DNA of 64,000 nt from Shewanella sp. NFH-SH190041. GTDB taxonomy: Bacteria; Pseudomonadota; Gammaproteobacteria; Enterobacterales; Shewanellaceae. Shown here piece by piece: positions 46,082-55,246 of this stretch; position 1 is the stretch's first letter; each line of letters begins with the position of its first letter. A program made the position numbers and the translations under genes. The notes under the pieces were generated by a model. It saw only the letters and a program-made list of their open reading frames with translations. It was not told the origin of the DNA and did no database searches. The stretch lies in assembly GCF_024363255.1 (NCBI RefSeq), contig NZ_AP026070.1, positions 2,046,001 through 2,110,000 of the forward strand. The letters run 5' to 3'.

Positions 46082-48034
46082 TTAGTAGAGTGCAATCAAT
46101 TGCAAGCCGGAGTAATCATAGTAACCGCGAATCATAATATAGACTGTTTGATCCGTATCTGAATTAATCGTACATGTCTCATGATTTCCCCAGCGATAAG
46201 GTCGACAATCCCACTGTTTAAGCGTTGGCTTTTCGCCTGCTCTAACATACAGGTCAGCATCACCTTGCCCACCACTAATTTCAACTCTCAACTTGCGACC
46301 CGCTGGTACATCAATCTTATAGATGGTCTCAGAGTTACTAGCGCCACTGATGTCATTAACTGGGATATCATTCTCTAAGCAATTGCCACCATCACACTCT
46401 GGAACTTCTGGGCGTTCCGGTGCTAACGTAACGGTTCCTGTTAGATTCACATTACTATAGTCATAGTAACCGCGAACCATGACATACCACTCACCGGCTG
46501 CTGGATGGTCAAAGTAACAGGTTTCATAGTTACCCCAGCGATATGGACGACAATCCCAATTAGTTTGTGTGGCTTTGCTACCATGCTTGACATAGAGATC
46601 CGCATCGCCAGTGCCACCAGCTATCTGTAAGTTTAATCCTTGGGCACCTTCAGGGACTTTAATGACATATTGAGTTTCAGAGTTCTGTCGGCCTTTTATC
46701 TCTACCGATTTACCACTGGTCAATTCTGGGATGCCTGGTTTCTGCGGCTCTTCTCCGCCCCCCCCATCCCCATCATCGTCTCCATCATCACCACCGCAAT
46801 CTGTACAATCATCATTGATGGTGTATAAGAATTTATTCGGAGAGCCTAATACATCAGAGATTTTGTTGCTGCTTGACCGTGCTAATAATGTCGATTCGAT
46901 ATCAGCGGGGGTCATGGATTCATCTTCATCAAGAAGTAATGCCACGGCTCCGGCAACATGAGGTGCTGCCATTGATGTACCACTAATAGTATTAGTCGAT
47001 GAATTGGAGGTTACCCAAGTGGATGTAATATCAGAGCCGGGGGCAAAGATATCTAAGCAATTACCAAAGTTAGAAAAAATAGAACGTGAATCGGTATTAT
47101 CTGTCGCACCAACAGAGATCACCTTCTCAGCCCCAGCAGGTGACACATTACAAGCATTCTGAATCTCATTACCGGCGGCAACAACAAATGTGACTCCCGA
47201 ATCAACTGCTGCGTTAACTGCATCATCTAATGCTTGGGATTTACTGCCGCCCAAACTCATATTGGCCACCGACGGACCAGAGGCATTATCTTTAACCCAG
47301 TTAATCCCAGCGATAACACCCGAAGTTGTGCCGCCACCAAAGCAACTCAGCACGCGAACCCCGACGATATTCACATTTTTTGCAACCCCCCAAGTGCTAC
47401 TGCCTATGGTTCCTGCCACGTGAGTACCGTGTCCATTACAGTCTGTAGCATCATTATCATCATCTACAAAATCATAGCCACTCGATGCTCGGCCCCCAAA
47501 ATCAACATGGGAGTTCAATACACCGGTGTCGATGACATAAGCAGTGACTCCTGAGCCATCAACATCATAGTGATAATTGTTATTAAGTGGCAAATCACGC
47601 TGGTCGACTCTATCCAAGCCCCAAGTCGCCCCCGCTTGATCGCCACTTTGACTAACAGAGGAATTAGCTGATGAAATAGGGTTAACTGTAAGCCATTGCT
47701 CTTGCTCTACATACTTTACACTGGGACTTTGTTGCAGTGCTTGGATCTGTGATTTTGTCGCTTTAACTAACACGCCGTTAAGCACATCACCAAAATGTTT
47801 TTGCACTTGCACATTAAACTGATTTTCTAACTGTGCTCCCTGTAACGTTGCAAAATCCTCAATAGCTTGGTCTGCACTGGTATTCAGTACCTCTGGTGTA
47901 TTAAAAACCACAATATAACTGTTAGGAACCAGACTAGACTGACTGCTGGGTTCTAATACCTGTATTTCATTGGCTGAAACCCCCATGGCAAATAGAGCAC
48001 CGATGGCGGTGGGAATTAGTTTTTTTGTTAGCAT
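46082..48034 (-). CDS. Secreted S8 serine protease (subtilase) with two PPC domains, copy 1
   Basis: The start follows AGGAG at six bases. The 650-residue precursor has a signal peptide (about 1-21), an I9 inhibitor propeptide (about 38-117), an S8 domain with Asp169 (VIDTG), His202 (NGHGTHVAG) and Ser354 (SGTSMAAPH), a Gly/Asp-rich linker, and two C-terminal PPC domains (GDADLYVKHG and GDADLYVRAG). It resembles proteinase K/aqualysin-type enzymes. The propeptide should guide folding, and the PPC domains may be cut off after export. It is a neighbour of a close paralogue in the same orientation. Each has its own terminator, so they are expressed separately. Confidence 0.94.
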   Translation of the reverse strand: MLTKKLIPTAIGALFAMGVSANEIQVLEPSSQSSLVPNSYIVVFNTPEVLNTSADQAIEDFATLQGAQLENQFNVQVQKHFGDVLNGVLVKATKSQIQALQQSPSVKYVEQEQWLTVNPISSANSSVSQSGDQAGATWGLDRVDQRDLPLNNNYHYDVDGSGVTAYVIDTGVLNSHVDFGGRASSGYDFVDDDNDATDCNGHGTHVAGTIGSSTWGVAKNVNIVGVRVLSCFGGGTTSGVIAGINWVKDNASGPSVANMSLGGSKSQALDDAVNAAVDSGVTFVVAAGNEIQNACNVSPAGAEKVISVGATDNTDSRSIFSNFGNCLDIFAPGSDITSTWVTSNSSTNTISGTSMAAPHVAGAVALLLDEDESMTPADIESTLLARSSSNKISDVLGSPNKFLYTINDDCTDCGGDDGDDDGDGGGGEEPQKPGIPELTSGKSVEIKGRQNSETQYVIKVPEGAQGLNLQIAGGTGDADLYVKHGSKATQTNWDCRPYRWGNYETCYFDHPAAGEWYVMVRGYYDYSNVNLTGTVTLAPERPEVPECDGGNCLENDIPVNDISGASNSETIYKIDVPAGRKLRVEISGGQGDADLYVRAGEKPTLKQWDCRPYRWGNHETCTINSDTDQTVYIMIRGYYDYSGLQLIALY

Positions 48035-48507
48035 ATCAATCTCCTGATTTGCACCTAACAGCAATGCTTATCTATTGCCGTTATGAGTGTTGTCCGGGGA
48101 ATATAGTGACAGCTCGCCTCAACATACGATTAATCACTATCAAAAATGTAACACTACTGTTACAGAGTCGGCGGAGTGATACAAGGAGTAATTTGACTTA
48201 TACAGACATTTCGACTTCAAAATCGATTTAGATAAGTGCTTTGTTTTGTGGTTTTAAGCGCTAAATGTATCTAAAAACCTTTTTATTACATCAGCTTTGA
48301 ATAACATCCTTTGTTGTAACTGAAATTGATTCATCAAACTGATTAAATTTTTATATTTTATAACCAAAATTTCTGTTATTTTTTCAGACAGGCAGCTTTG
48401 TACGATAAGTAACATATGCATTACAAAGGGGTTCAAAAAAACAGTCTATTATTTGTTTATCCTCAAAAAACGATCACCGTTTAGTCTGCTGCACATCCAC
48501 GCAATAA
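48035..48507. other. Intergenic region, promoter of subtilase 1
   Basis: About 470 bp, AT-rich, between the two subtilase genes. Short frames here have no ribosome binding site. The promoter of copy 1 should lie here. Confidence 0.35.
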
Positions 48508-48532
48508 AAAGCCCACCTTGAGGCGGGCTTTA
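48508..48532 (-). terminator. Intrinsic terminator of subtilase 2
   Basis: AAAGCCCACC pairs with GGCGGGCTTT (one mismatch) around TTGA. A TTTTATTG tract follows on the minus strand. Confidence 0.82.
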
Positions 48533-48549
48533 AATTACTTTCTATAAAA

Positions 48550-50433
48550 TTAGAAGCTTGCCTGTAATTGCAAGCCAGAATAGGCGCTATATCCACGCAA
48601 CATTATATGGTAGGTCTGCGCTGTATCTGCCGCAATCGTACAGGTTTCATTGTTACCATATTTATAGGGGCGACAATCCCAATCGCTGGTGGTTGGGGCT
48701 GTACCCGCTTTTACATACAAATCCGCATCACCAGTCCCACCACTACTACTGACCGTCAGCGTCGAACCAGCGGGAACATCAATGGTATAAAACTCTTCGG
48801 AGCGACGAGCACCGCTAAGATCTGCTACAGGGACACCATTTTCAAGGCAATTAGTGGTTGTACAACTCCCGCCACCTTCCCCGGGTAATGTTATTGTGGC
48901 CGTTAATCCCGCCCCGCTGTAGTTGGTATAGCCATGTACCATGACGTACCAGGTTCCGGCCATTGGCGCATCAAATTGGCACATTTCATTATTGCCACTC
49001 TTGTACGGACGACAATCCCACGTTGAAGTGGTTGCTTTACTACCTTGACGGACATACAGATCACCATCGCCTGAGCCGCCAGCCAATGCAACCGAGAGTT
49101 TGCTTGCATCTGCCGGGACATTAATCACAAAGTGTGATTCAGACCCCGAGGTTCCCTCAACAGCAAGTGTTTCACCACTGATTAATTCAGGATCATTGCC
49201 GCCTCCACCGCAGTCGGTGGTACAGCCCCCGCCATCACCAGCCAGGGAATAGAGTAATTTATTTGGCGAGCCAGATTTAGCATCAGCTACCTTGCCATCG
49301 GAGGCGCGACTAGCCAGCGCACTAGTGACTTGTGCTGGAGATAACGTGGGTGTTTCTTCCAACAACAATGCTGCGACGCCCGCTACATGGGGCGCGGCCA
49401 TTGATGTACCACTAATCGTATTGGTGGCATTATCCCCAGTGTGCCATGCAGAGGTGATACTTGAACCTGGAGCGTAGATATCAAGACAGTTGCCATAGTT
49501 TGAAAAACTGGAACGAGCATCACTGCTGGTGGTAGAACCTACCGTGATGGCATCTGCTGCCCGGGCGGGCGAGTAATTACAGGCATTACCGTTATCATTG
49601 CCTGCAGCGACAACAAATGATACCCCAGCTGCCACGGCTGCATTCACTGCATCATCAACAGCTTGAGATGCACCGCCACCAAGACTCATATTGGCAACCG
49701 ATGGCCCAGAGGCATTGTTTTTGACCCAATTAATACCATCAATTACACCGGAATAGGTTCCAGAGCCATTACAATTCAATACCCTTACCCCGACAATACT
49801 GACATTTTTAGCGACCCCCCAGCTACTTCCGCCAATAGTGCCGGCAACATGCGTCCCATGACCATTACAATCTGTTGCATCAGCATCGTTATCGACAAAA
49901 TCATAACCACTACTCGCTCGACCACCAAAATCCGTGTGGCTATTTAAAACACCAGTATCGATCACATACGCGGTGACACCTGTACCATCGAAATCATAGT
50001 GATAATTATTGTTTAAAGGTAAGTCCCGTTGGTCAAGTCTATCGAGCCCCCAGGTTGCCCCGCTCTGATCACCTGCGGCCATGGGCGTGATATTGACTCG
50101 TTGATCCTGCTCCACATACTTGACTGATGGATGCATTCTTAAGGCTTTTATTTGTTTCTTATTGGCCTTAATCAAAACACCATTAAGGACATCGCCAAAA
50201 TGTTTGCTGACACTAATATTAAATTCATTCTCTAACATTATGCCTTGGCTAATAGCAAAGTCCTGTATTGCCATAGCAGATTGCGTATTTAAAACACTGG
50301 GAGTGTCGAAAACAACAATATATTTATCCGGAATTAAGTTTGATTGTAACTGCTCAATCTGAAAGTTATCCGCCACAACTGGCGAAGAAAATAAAGCAGC
50401 AATAGCTGCCGAAATTAACTTCTTATTATGCAT
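48550..50433 (-). CDS. Secreted S8 serine protease (subtilase) with two PPC domains, copy 2
   Basis: The ATG six bases after GGAG gives 627 residues. Domain order is the same as in copy 1: signal peptide, I9 propeptide (about 37-116), S8 domain with Asp159, His192 and Ser344, Gly/Cys linker, and two PPC domains (GDGDLYVRQG and GDADLYVKAG). The catalytic domains of the two are very similar (for example GATWGLDR-DQRDLPLNNNYHYD in both), while the linker and PPC parts differ more. A tandem duplication followed by divergence explains this. It is secreted and probably works with the collagenase and dipeptidase in protein breakdown. Confidence 0.94.
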   Translation of the reverse strand: MHNKKLISAAIAALFSSPVVADNFQIEQLQSNLIPDKYIVVFDTPSVLNTQSAMAIQDFAISQGIMLENEFNISVSKHFGDVLNGVLIKANKKQIKALRMHPSVKYVEQDQRVNITPMAAGDQSGATWGLDRLDQRDLPLNNNYHYDFDGTGVTAYVIDTGVLNSHTDFGGRASSGYDFVDNDADATDCNGHGTHVAGTIGGSSWGVAKNVSIVGVRVLNCNGSGTYSGVIDGINWVKNNASGPSVANMSLGGGASQAVDDAVNAAVAAGVSFVVAAGNDNGNACNYSPARAADAITVGSTTSSDARSSFSNYGNCLDIYAPGSSITSAWHTGDNATNTISGTSMAAPHVAGVAALLLEETPTLSPAQVTSALASRASDGKVADAKSGSPNKLLYSLAGDGGGCTTDCGGGGNDPELISGETLAVEGTSGSESHFVINVPADASKLSVALAGGSGDGDLYVRQGSKATTSTWDCRPYKSGNNEMCQFDAPMAGTWYVMVHGYTNYSGAGLTATITLPGEGGGSCTTTNCLENGVPVADLSGARRSEEFYTIDVPAGSTLTVSSSGGTGDADLYVKAGTAPTTSDWDCRPYKYGNNETCTIAADTAQTYHIMLRGYSAYSGLQLQASF

Positions 50434-50880
50434 GTCAATCTCCGTATTGATTGCCGGAATAGGCAATCAATACCATAGACTAAACACAGGGAAATAATTT
50501 ATGACAATAAAGATTTCAGACTTATTAACTAGTCTAAATGAAGGTGTGGCAGGATGACTAAAACTCCAAATTTAAAAATCATTGTTTCACGGTTAAGCAC
50601 CCACAACACTTGAAAATAAATACTTATAAATTAATGTATTAGCGCTGGCTGTATAATGTCGAGTCAAACTATTAACCAACCTTAGCATGGTAAATATGCT
50701 AAAGACTGACATTGATACAGCAAATAGAGTAAATCATAATTACAGGCATTGATAAAAATAGTTGACACTCTAATTGTGTGGCGCATATCTACTCAGGCTT
50801 GCTTATGACCAGATATGCTTAGTGGTAAAGCAATTTATAAATAGAATAAATTAATGTTTTACTACCATAGATAAATTCAT
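50434..50880. other. Intergenic region upstream of subtilase 2
   Basis: About 450 bp without a supported gene; AT-rich. It should carry the subtilase 2 promoter and the end of the next leftward gene. A possible -35 (TTGACA) is seen near 50762, without a clear -10. Confidence 0.3.
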
Positions 50881-51393
50881 TTATTCATTCTTCAGTACTA
50901 TTTCTGACTCAGTATGTGCCATTAATAGACTATCTAATGCTTGATCAAAACTATCAAAGCAATGCTGTTCCATATAACGCTTTAGTTGATCAATAATATC
51001 GCGACTTACCTCAATATGAGCTTTCTTTTGCCTTTTTTTTAATTGTGATATCTCTTTGCGTACCTCTCGCCAGCCTAAATCACTGAAGAATTGATTTAAT
51101 AGCAAATTAACCTGTTTAAGATTATCCACTAATTGTTCATTATAATCTGAGCGAGCGATTTTCCTGATTGCAACTAACTCCCTTAGCGCGTCAACAAGCT
51201 CATGATAAATTGTTAAGTCGGTTAATCTTTGGCTGTGAACAACCTCAACGGAAAACCAGTCCGGCTTACGCTTTATCACATCACTATCTAGCATTCGATA
51301 AAGCATAGGCACTGCTAATCTGATTTCATCCACCTGTAGCAGCAGTAGCTTACGTCCAGCCCGAGGCGCTTCTCCATGGTATTGCCAAGTCAT
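50881..51393 (-). CDS. Orphan protein with possible DNA-binding C-terminus
   Basis: I do not recognise this 170-residue protein. It is soluble, rich in helix, with a basic middle (EVRKEISQLKKRQKKAH). The C-terminal IEVSRDIIDQLKRYMEQHCFDSFDQALDSLLM has the strand-helix-helix pattern of a ribbon-helix-helix domain; this is a reading of pattern only. AAAGGG precedes the ATG. A 13-bp palindrome sits 15 bases before the start, with three more copies in the following 750 bp, which fits an autoregulator and its operators. It is AT-rich compared with the flanking core. A tyrosine recombinase lies beyond the palindromes. Confidence 0.65.
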   Translation of the reverse strand: MTWQYHGEAPRAGRKLLLLQVDEIRLAVPMLYRMLDSDVIKRKPDWFSVEVVHSQRLTDLTIYHELVDALRELVAIRKIARSDYNEQLVDNLKQVNLLLNQFFSDLGWREVRKEISQLKKRQKKAHIEVSRDIIDQLKRYMEQHCFDSFDQALDSLLMAHTESEIVLKNE

Positions 51394-51407
51394 TACTTAC
51401 CCTTTTT

Positions 51408-51420
51408 ATGGTTACACCAT
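51408..51420. promoter_or_regulatory. Palindrome copy 1 (ATGGTTACACCAT)
   Basis: The 5-3-5 palindrome lies 15 bases before the start of the orphan gene, well placed for repression. Identical to copy 2. Confidence 0.6.
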
Positions 51421-51493
51421 TTTATTGTAGTTCAGTATACTCAGCATTATAGCTATTAACAACAATGAGTTAGCTAAAGGTATAATATATTGT

Positions 51494-51506
51494 ATGGTTA
51501 CACCAT
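51494..51506. promoter_or_regulatory. Palindrome copy 2 (ATGGTTACACCAT)
   Basis: Identical 13-mer, 86 bp from copy 1 in the same orientation, in the likely promoter region of the orphan gene. Confidence 0.6.
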
Positions 51507-51731
51507 TTATTTAGCGGCATCATTATTTAACCTCAACACCAGATTTTACTGGCGAGCTGGTTCTAAATTTGAACATCGGGTATTAACTCAACCTCATTGC
51601 TTAAGCACTACGCAGTGCAAACTAACCTTCTCAATTTCCTTTAACTAAATCACTGTATCAGCGAGCAGCATACCAATGTATTGAAAGGTGATTAGCACCA
51701 TCAGTTATCAAGTCAATATCCAACCATTAAA

Positions 51732-51744
51732 TGGTGCAACCATA
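51732..51744. promoter_or_regulatory. Palindrome copy 3 (ATGGTGCAACCAT)
   Basis: Opposite orientation to copies 1 and 2, with one central change. It is followed by ACTTTTATA, as is copy 4. Confidence 0.55.
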
Positions 51745-52125
51745 CTTTTATATATAAGTTTGTCACCTATAATCCTGCGGTAGAATTCAAAGTAAAGCGT
51801 TATGAGTTATTCAAAATATCAGCTATAACCGTGAATTAAGACCTAAGGTTGATGAGATCTTATTGGTTTTCCTATTACCTATCGTGTTCAATAGCCTACA
51901 AACATATAAATGGCTACATTGCAGCATAGAAAGGCGGCCATTCAAAAATAGTGGCAGCACGAAGAGAGTGTATTTCATCTTTCCGTTAGCATTTATGCTT
52001 TGTCCAACAATGCCCAAAATCCAAGAACAACCGAGCTGTAAACTTCTTTGCGTGGTTTGTCTTGCTTATTGTCTCATCACCTTCTTAGAGCAGAGCAACG
52101 CAAAAGGATATATATTAATCATAAA

Positions 52126-52138
52126 ATGGTGTAACCAC
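52126..52138. promoter_or_regulatory. Palindrome copy 4 (ATGGTGTAACCAC)
   Basis: Same orientation as copy 3, last base changed. The extended motif AAATGGTG-Y-AACCA-Y-ACTTTTATA is shared with copy 3, 394 bp away. Confidence 0.55.
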
Positions 52139-52533
52139 ACTTTTATAAACACATTAAGCCACCTGTAATTGCCCGTATTTAGCACGTAAATTCGCGACCA
52201 AATAGCTTAGAAAACAACCAAAAATAACATCACCCCAGGTCTATGCAATCCTACTTAATAACCGGCAATAGCCATTTTTATTAGGGTAACACTGAATACC
52301 CCAAGGGCTTGAGTCGAGACCTCGCAATTTATGGCGGTGACATGATGAATGTATACTGAATAATGAGTCCATATCTAACGCCGGTAGAGTCAATTACCGT
52401 CATTTATGTGATTAATTATCAGCCGCTTGTCGCTGCGAATGGACATTATTCAACCCTATCGCTAGCCACCTAGTTAAAACAGGTTAACTTCAAAATAAGG
52501 CAATAAAAACAATGCTATACGCTAATCATCACC

Positions 52534-52573
52534 ATCTCTACCAGTGATAATGACGATTATCACTGGTAGAGAT
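52534..52573. repeat. Perfect 18-bp inverted repeat, GACG loop
   Basis: ATCTCTACCAGTGATAAT pairs exactly with its complement around GACG. No T-run follows, so it is not a classic terminator. It lies 100 bp before the recombinase start. GATAAT and ATTATC resemble Fur half-sites, but the 4-bp spacing does not fit Fur. Confidence 0.75.
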
Positions 52574-52674
52574 AGACATCTTTATCTTTCTTTAAGTACA
52601 ATGATTGTCTATCAGGAACCCTTATTTTCAATACGATCCTGACACACTGTTTTTTGCATAACTAAGACATATTT

Positions 52675-53718
52675 ATGAGTCAATCACGTTACCTGGCTAA
52701 ACAGGCACCACAGCCTCAAGTGCCTGATCAGTACTATAGTGAACAAAATCTGCCCGCCAGTATTTTAAGCGATTTTCAACAGGCGGCCGCAGAAACCGAA
52801 TTTGAAGTGACGGCCAATACCCGGCGTAGCTATCAAACCAGCTTTGCGATTTTTCAGGGTTATTGCGAACATCATGGCATCAACGCTCTGCCTGCAGATC
52901 CCCGCGCTGTCATTTCATTTATTGGTCAACAAAAAGAGTTATTTCAAGAGAATGGCTGTCAACTCTCACGTCAGACGCTAACAACCCGTCTAGCGGCAAT
53001 TCGGCATTATCACATTGAGGCCGGGTTTAAATCTCCGACAGATCATCCCATGTTACTGCGGATTATGCGGGGTCTAAGCCGTAACCATTACCGTGTGCAA
53101 GCTGATTATGATCAGCAACCCATTATGTATCATGAACTCGCAATGCTACTGGAATGTGTTGATAAACAAAAACATCCGTTACTTGCTTGTCGGGATCGCG
53201 CATTACTTACCTTAGGGTTTCAAGGCGGATTTCGCCGTTCAGAACTAGCGGGGATGCAGGTTCAACACGTGAGTTTTTTGCGCGATAAATTGAGAGTGCG
53301 TCTACCCTACTCCAAAAGTAACCAAGCCGGACAGAAAGAGTGGAAAGATTTGCCCTTTGCTGAGCCCATGGCTTGCGGTGAATTTATCAAAGCTTGGTTG
53401 GATATCTCCCAAATTACCTCGGGGCATCTATTTCGCTCTATCAGCCGTGATGGGCAACAGTTACGGCCTTACCAATTAAAAGATGCGACTGATCCTGCCA
53501 GTCGAAATTCAGGTTTTCTTAATGGCGATGATGTTTATCGCACAGTGCGTAAATACTGTAAACAGGCAGGATTAGGGGAACAGTGGTTTGGTGCCCATAG
53601 CCTACGCAGTGGCTGTGTTACGCAACTACATGAAAATGATAAAGATACTCTATATATTATGGGCAGAACGGGTCATACTGATCCCCGCTCTTTACGTCAT
53701 TACCTTAAGCCAAAATAA
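52675..53718 (+). CDS. Tyrosine recombinase (phage integrase family)
   Basis: The 347-residue protein has an N-terminal SAM-like core-binding domain (about 25-140) and a complete catalytic domain: Arg in GGFRRSELAGM, His-x-x-Arg in GAHSLRSGC, His in GRTGHTDPRSLRHYL, with Tyr as nucleophile in that last box. It ends four residues after the Tyr, a short tail. It is not an integron integrase by the motifs I can see, since the extra IntI helix is absent. The long hairpin and the palindromes upstream may be its control or recombination sites. No strong ribosome binding site. It appears intact. Confidence 0.9.
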   Translation: MSQSRYLAKQAPQPQVPDQYYSEQNLPASILSDFQQAAAETEFEVTANTRRSYQTSFAIFQGYCEHHGINALPADPRAVISFIGQQKELFQENGCQLSRQTLTTRLAAIRHYHIEAGFKSPTDHPMLLRIMRGLSRNHYRVQADYDQQPIMYHELAMLLECVDKQKHPLLACRDRALLTLGFQGGFRRSELAGMQVQHVSFLRDKLRVRLPYSKSNQAGQKEWKDLPFAEPMACGEFIKAWLDISQITSGHLFRSISRDGQQLRPYQLKDATDPASRNSGFLNGDDVYRTVRKYCKQAGLGEQWFGAHSLRSGCVTQLHENDKDTLYIMGRTGHTDPRSLRHYLKPK

Positions 53719-53941
53719 TCACCTAATTCCGTTCGTTATGACCAAATGGCAAGCTGCGTTATACCTTTTTCAGTAGCTAGAACCTAGTCACAAGAAGCAT
53801 CATTGTATTTGTATGATGATGCTGTAGCCATTCACAGACAGTGTCATCCTTTGCTATGTTATCAATATTGTGATTGATCATTCGGTCTGCCGTCTCACAA
53901 TCTAACTTACTAAATCACTGCGTGATTTCGGAGCGTAAGAT

Positions 53942-55219
53942 ATGACGGTATACAATGTTCTGTGTTTCTTTGCCGCAGCGGCTGTTTTCATTGCATTGAT
54001 TAACCATAAGATTAATGGTCCACAAACCAGCATCGCTATCACAGCAGGCGCAGTGATACTGTCGCTATTACTGGTCTTGGCCGGTCAATTGGCTTGGCTG
54101 CCACTGGAAGCCGTGGCGATCAAAGTCGTTAATGAAATTGATTTTGAAAGCTTTTTATTGCAAGGCATTTTAGGCTTTCTATTATTTGCCGGTGGACTCG
54201 GCATAAAGCTTAGCAATATGCAGGATCAAAAGTGGGAGATCACCCTGCTCGCACTCGTGGCGACACTGAGTTCCACCTTTATTATTGGAAGCGGACTTTA
54301 CCTTGTTTGTCAGTTAGTTAACTTTCCATTGCAGTACATTTATTGCCTGTTATTCGGCGCACTGATCTCCCCCACCGATCCCATTGCCGTATTAGCCATT
54401 GTTAAAAAGCTTCAAGCTCCCCAACGTATCTCGACTCAAATTGAAGGTGAGTCCTTATTTAATGATGGTTTTGGCTTAGTCATTTTCGTCACTATTTTCA
54501 GCATTGCCTTCGGGCAGCAACAACCTGATGTTGGCAGCGTACTCGGGTTATTTCTGCGAGAAGCGATAGGCGGCATGCTTTATGGGTTGCTACTTTCGAT
54601 GCTGTTTCATTGGTTGATTGCCCACACAGATGATGCCGCCATGGAGCAATTATTAACACTGCTTATTCCCTCTGCCGGTTATGTGCTCGCTGAATTGTTA
54701 ACCGTATCCGGGCCACTGGCCATGGTTGTTGCTGGCATTTTCATTGGCAATATCACCTACCCTCGTCATTTTACCCAAGAATCGCAACAGCATTTGCGTC
54801 ACTTCTGGGAGCTCGTTGATGAGTTGCTCAATGGCATTTTATTTCTGCTAATTGGACTAGCGATGCTGACTTTTGCTTTTCATTGGCAAGATTGGGTATT
54901 GATGGTACTGGCGATACCCTTAGTCCTGGCTGGACGTTATCTCAGCGTGAAGCTCTGTTATCTCGGCTTTCAACAGGTACGCAGATACAATGCCATGTCA
55001 GTGACAATCCTTACCTGGGGCGGTTTACGTGGCGGATTAGCCATCGCGATGGCCATGTCAGTCCCGGCCGGAGTAATGATTGTGCCGGATAAACATATTG
55101 ATGTGAAAGAAATCCTATTGGTGATGACATACTCTGTTGTGCTCTTCTCTATTCTTATTCAGGGTAGCACTATTACGCCTTTAATTGAGAAGGCAAAAAG
55201 GTTAGATTCTTCAGGATAA
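53942..55219 (+). CDS. CPA1-family Na+(K+)/H+ antiporter (NhaP type)
   Basis: The product (425 residues) has 12-13 hydrophobic segments. The family motifs are present: LISPTDPIAVLAIVKKL with the ion-binding Asp, GESLFNDGFGLVIF (again with an Asp), and WGGLRGGLAIAMAMSVP near the C-terminus. It exchanges protons for Na+ or K+ across the inner membrane. There is no long cytosolic tail. GGAGCG precedes the ATG. The next gene follows by 27 bp on the same strand. Confidence 0.92.
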   Translation: MTVYNVLCFFAAAAVFIALINHKINGPQTSIAITAGAVILSLLLVLAGQLAWLPLEAVAIKVVNEIDFESFLLQGILGFLLFAGGLGIKLSNMQDQKWEITLLALVATLSSTFIIGSGLYLVCQLVNFPLQYIYCLLFGALISPTDPIAVLAIVKKLQAPQRISTQIEGESLFNDGFGLVIFVTIFSIAFGQQQPDVGSVLGLFLREAIGGMLYGLLLSMLFHWLIAHTDDAAMEQLLTLLIPSAGYVLAELLTVSGPLAMVVAGIFIGNITYPRHFTQESQQHLRHFWELVDELLNGILFLLIGLAMLTFAFHWQDWVLMVLAIPLVLAGRYLSVKLCYLGFQQVRRYNAMSVTILTWGGLRGGLAIAMAMSVPAGVMIVPDKHIDVKEILLVMTYSVVLFSILIQGSTITPLIEKAKRLDSSG

Positions 55220-55246
55220 CCATCAATCATCCAAGTCTCTGTAAAA

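Larger units (their letters stand above)
51394..52674. other. 1.3-kb noncoding region with palindromes and hairpin
   Basis: No gene is supported here; the longest frames have no ribosome binding site and odd composition. It carries four related palindromes and one long hairpin, each listed separately. It links the orphan gene and the recombinase. Confidence 0.5.

Noticed and set aside
51863..52168. 101-codon frame between palindromes
   Set aside because: No ribosome binding site, odd composition, and it runs over the fourth palindrome; probably chance.
52547..52562. GATAAT/ATTATC as a Fur box before the recombinase
   Set aside because: Half-sites are spaced by four bases, not one, and are explained by the 18-bp inverted repeat.
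52675..53718. Integron integrase (IntI)
   Set aside because: The IntI-specific extra helix and C-terminal motifs are not visible, and no attI or cassette array adjoins it.
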